From JAEHDI01 sp035455185 (lineage in GTDB: Bacteria; Acidobacteriota; Terriglobia; Bryobacterales; Bryobacteraceae), in contig DATIFQ010000068.1 in assembly GCA_035455185.1 (NCBI GenBank), positions 1 to 16,386 of the forward strand: a DNA stretch of 16,386 nt, in the 5' to 3' direction. The notes under the pieces are model-generated. The model had not been told where the DNA came from. It worked only from the letters and a program-made list of their open reading frames with translations, and did no database searches. The translations under genes were made by a program, and so were the position numbers. Positions 14,770 through 16,386 of this stretch are shown piece after piece (the first letter of the stretch is position 1; each line of letters starts with the position of its first letter).

Positions 14770-14829
14770 TTGCGCCCCGCTGAAACGCAGTGCTACGCTC
14801 AGCCCAAGGGCCAATTCCGCTCGGAGGAG
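14770..14829 (+). promoter_or_regulatory. Candidate promoter and strong Shine-Dalgarno for the selenoprotein gene
   Basis: TTGCGC (14770-14775), an 18-base spacer and TACGCT (14794-14799) form a weak promoter. GGAGGAG (14823-14829) is a strong ribosome site four bases before the ATG at 14834 and fixes that start. Confidence 0.4.
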
Positions 14830-14833
14830 CACC

Positions 14834-15358
14834 ATGAGAGCCATCTCGGCGTTTGCCGTTTGCAGCGTGTTGTTCACTGGATTGACGGTTCAGGGAGCAA
14901 CACACCTCAAGGTTGGGGACACCGCGCCCGACTTTACGCTTCCTTCTTCGACCGGCAAGCCGGTCAGCCTGTCGGAATTTCGCGGCAAGAAAGGGGTCGT
15001 GCTGGCGTTCTTTCCGGCTGCGTTCACTGGCGGTTGAACACGGGAAATTACGGCGTACCAGTCTGGTATCGCTGGATTTGAAGGAATGGACGTGCAGGTA
15101 TTGGGAATCAGCACCGACGGCCAGTTCACTCTGAAGCACTGGGCCGACGAGCACCTTAAGACGACGTTTCCTCTTCTGAGCGACTTTCTGCGCAAAACGT
15201 CGGAGAGCTACGGCGTGCTGAACGCGGAAAGTGGGATGGCGAACCGCACCACGTTCGTGATCGACACGGAGGGCCGTATCCAACACATCGAAGAAGGCAA
15301 GAGTGCGATCGACCCAAGTGGGGCGATGACGGCATGCAGCCGGGTCCGAAAGAAGTAG
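14834..15358 (+). CDS. Selenocysteine-containing peroxiredoxin (in-frame TGA at 15035-15037), exported
   Basis: An AhpC/TSA-family thiol peroxidase of 174 residues if TGA is read as selenocysteine at position 68. The universal peroxiredoxin motif PxxxTxxC appears as P61-AAF-T65-GG-U68, so selenium would replace the peroxidatic sulphur. After the TGA the same frame continues without interruption: TREITAYQSGIAGFEGMDVQVLGIS, LKHWADEHL, FPLLSDFLRK, and MANRTTFVID with the conserved active-site Arg138. Cys168 near the C-terminus is a possible resolving residue. Residues 1-21 look like a signal peptide (cleavage near VQG-A), placing it in the envelope. A hairpin fitting a bacterial SECIS lies at 15051-15074. 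Standard gene callers would give two fragments or a pseudogene. No selA, selB, selD or tRNA-Sec lies in the window, so a simple nonsense mutation is the main alternative. Confidence 0.88.
15051..15074 (+). promoter_or_regulatory. Bacterial SECIS-like hairpin
   Basis: In RNA, five pairs (UACCA 15056-15060 with UGGUA 15064-15068) close a three-base loop GUC. Below a single bulged U (15069), GCG (15053-15055) pairs with CGC (15070-15072), extended by one G-U and one C-G pair. The loop begins with G at 15061, with 23 bases between it and the TGA. This fits the published bacterial SECIS rules: a loop of 3-14 bases, a G among its first two bases, 16-37 bases from the UGA, and a stem of four or more pairs. 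The loop resembles that of E. coli fdhF. Confidence 0.75.
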
Positions 15359-15366
15359 GCGCCGCG

Positions 15367-16386
15367 CTACCCCACTGAAACTGCCAGCCTGTCGCCTTTG
15401 CCCAGCCGGAGCGGTTTCTTCGGGCGGATGATTGCCTCGCCGCCCGCGGCTTCGACGGTCGCGCCGGCGAGCGATGATCCGGACGGCTTGCCAGGGAAGG
15501 GAAGTCGGAGCTGCGCCAGTTCCAGCGCACCACCCTCGACGGTGATCTCGGCGTCCAGTTTCTGTTTCGTGCGCTTCTGGGAATAGTTGCCCCAGGCAGT
15601 CCCGGTCGAATACAGAGAGCGGAAGTTGTCCTGACTCACAAGCGGGCTGAACCGCAGGGCCTTCTCGGAAGACGACCACTGGAATCCGGACAGCGCCAGG
15701 ACCAACGACCAACTCGACATCGCCCGCGCATAGTGGTGGCCGCACTCGATCTCGTTCCAGGGGTTGCGCCGGACGCCGTCGTAACGGTTTCGTACGGCAT
15801 CCACGATCGCGAGTCCCTCCTTGAACATCCCTTCGTAAAACAGGTGTGCGGCGACCTGATACTCAATCCCGGTCCATACCTCATCGGAGTACACGAATGG
15901 AAGAGCTGGGCGATGGCCACGTGGCCAACTGCACAACAGCAGACCTGCCTCGTCGTTCAAGGCATAGAGGCGTTGCGCGTTCGGGAAGTCGGAGAAGTCC
16001 TCTCGGAAGTTGTGGCGGAAGATAGCGCGCAGGGTGGACTGGATATGCTCGTGGGGCAGCAGCTTGCCGAGGCCGACCACTTCCGCGAACCACTGGCCGA
16101 GCAACTGGTCCGACAGGCAGCCCTCCCCGTACTGATACCTGGAGGCTTTTTCGGCACGCTCGTCGATCTTCTGAACATAATACTCGCCGTTCCATAGCAG
16201 TTTGTCCAACCGGGCAGCGCCTTCTTCCATCAGCTTCCGGTAACGCTCAGCGGCGGCGTTGTCGCCGAGATGCACTGCCATCTTCGACGCGGCGGCAAGC
16301 GCACCGAGGTAGAAGGTGCCCATCATCGTATTGGGCCCATAGAATTCGATGTCGTAGGTGTTATGCTGCTCGCCCTCCATTACGCC
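15367..16386 (-). CDS. GH116-family glycosidase, C-terminal part (5' end outside window)
   Basis: The frame is open through the right edge, so the N-terminal half is missing; the Met at 16380 is internal. The visible 339 residues resemble the alpha-helical catalytic domain of GH116 beta-glucosidases and glucosylceramidases such as human GBA2. EGEQHNTYDIEFYGPN aligns with the QTYDGW region, which places the Asp encoded at 16351-16353 as the likely acid/base. DQLLGQWFAEVVGLG and SDEVWTGIEYQVAAHLFYEG match further conserved helices. The nucleophile Glu would lie upstream, outside the window. After about residue 235 comes a beta-rich tail (KLDAEITVEGGALELAQLRLPF) not present in GBA2. Its stop is eight bases from the selenoprotein stop, tail to tail. 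Likely a secreted or periplasmic plant-polymer or glycolipid glycosidase; substrate unknown. Confidence 0.88.
   Translation of the reverse strand, partial: GVMEGEQHNTYDIEFYGPNTMMGTFYLGALAAASKMAVHLGDNAAAERYRKLMEEGAARLDKLLWNGEYYVQKIDERAEKASRYQYGEGCLSDQLLGQWFAEVVGLGKLLPHEHIQSTLRAIFRHNFREDFSDFPNAQRLYALNDEAGLLLCSWPRGHRPALPFVYSDEVWTGIEYQVAAHLFYEGMFKEGLAIVDAVRNRYDGVRRNPWNEIECGHHYARAMSSWSLVLALSGFQWSSSEKALRFSPLVSQDNFRSLYSTGTAWGNYSQKRTKQKLDAEITVEGGALELAQLRLPFPGKPSGSSLAGATVEAAGGEAIIRPKKPLRLGKGDRLAVSVG

Noticed and set aside
15035..15037. TGA read as a true stop, giving a truncated peroxiredoxin plus a second fragment
   Set aside because: The TGA replaces the catalytic cysteine, the frame continues intact and a SECIS-like hairpin follows at the right distance. 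Selenocysteine explains all three.
14714..15745. Minus-strand open frame of 343 codons across the peroxiredoxin and the end of the GH116 gene
   Set aside because: It is antisense to well-supported genes and has no recognisable motifs. Only its last 15 or so codons match anything, the acyltransferase remnant.

Overview
The window is GC-rich, densely coded bacterial chromosome with no rRNA, tRNA, CRISPR array or insertion sequence that I can recognise. The gene content suggests a soil Acidobacteriota of the Solibacter/Bryobacterales type: an FHA-GAF-sigma54 activator, a UroD-like methyltransferase, abundant glycoside hydrolases, short 5' leaders and a selenoprotein. That assignment is an inference from gene style; no marker gene proves it.

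Layout. (1) 2-367: the 3' end of a small zinc-metalloprotease-like gene entering from the left, overlapping tail to tail with a minus-strand FHA-GAF-AAA+-Fis sigma54 activator (276-2186). (2) 2275-4206: divergent from the activator is a UroD/MtaA-like zinc methyltransferase, convergent with an exported, lipoprotein-type L-isoaspartyl methyltransferase. (3) 4235-8405: an APC amino-acid permease with a terminator behind it, then a tightly packed folD-coaE-htrA cluster. (4) 8484-13964: a second plus-strand cluster of a Wzt-type polysaccharide-export ATPase, a POT peptide transporter, an M24 Xaa-Pro-type peptidase and a shortened GH31-like protein. The transporter and peptidase plausibly import and degrade proline-containing peptides. 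(5) 13965-14833: a scar with two remnants of the 3' ends of related membrane acyltransferase genes, flanking a 68-residue protein with a zinc-knuckle pattern. (6) 14834-15358: a peroxiredoxin whose peroxidatic cysteine codon is TGA, followed at the right distance by a hairpin that fits a bacterial SECIS element. I read it as one intact selenoprotein gene, not a pseudogene. (7) 15367-16386: the C-terminal half of a GH116 glycosidase running off the right edge.

Most notable: the selenocysteine peroxiredoxin; an abrupt reversal of GC skew at about 8.59 kb inside the Wzt gene; the GH31-like protein lacking much of its catalytic barrel; and several genes with a -10-like hexamer only 6-9 bases before the start codon, which suggests leaderless transcripts next to genes with normal Shine-Dalgarno leaders.
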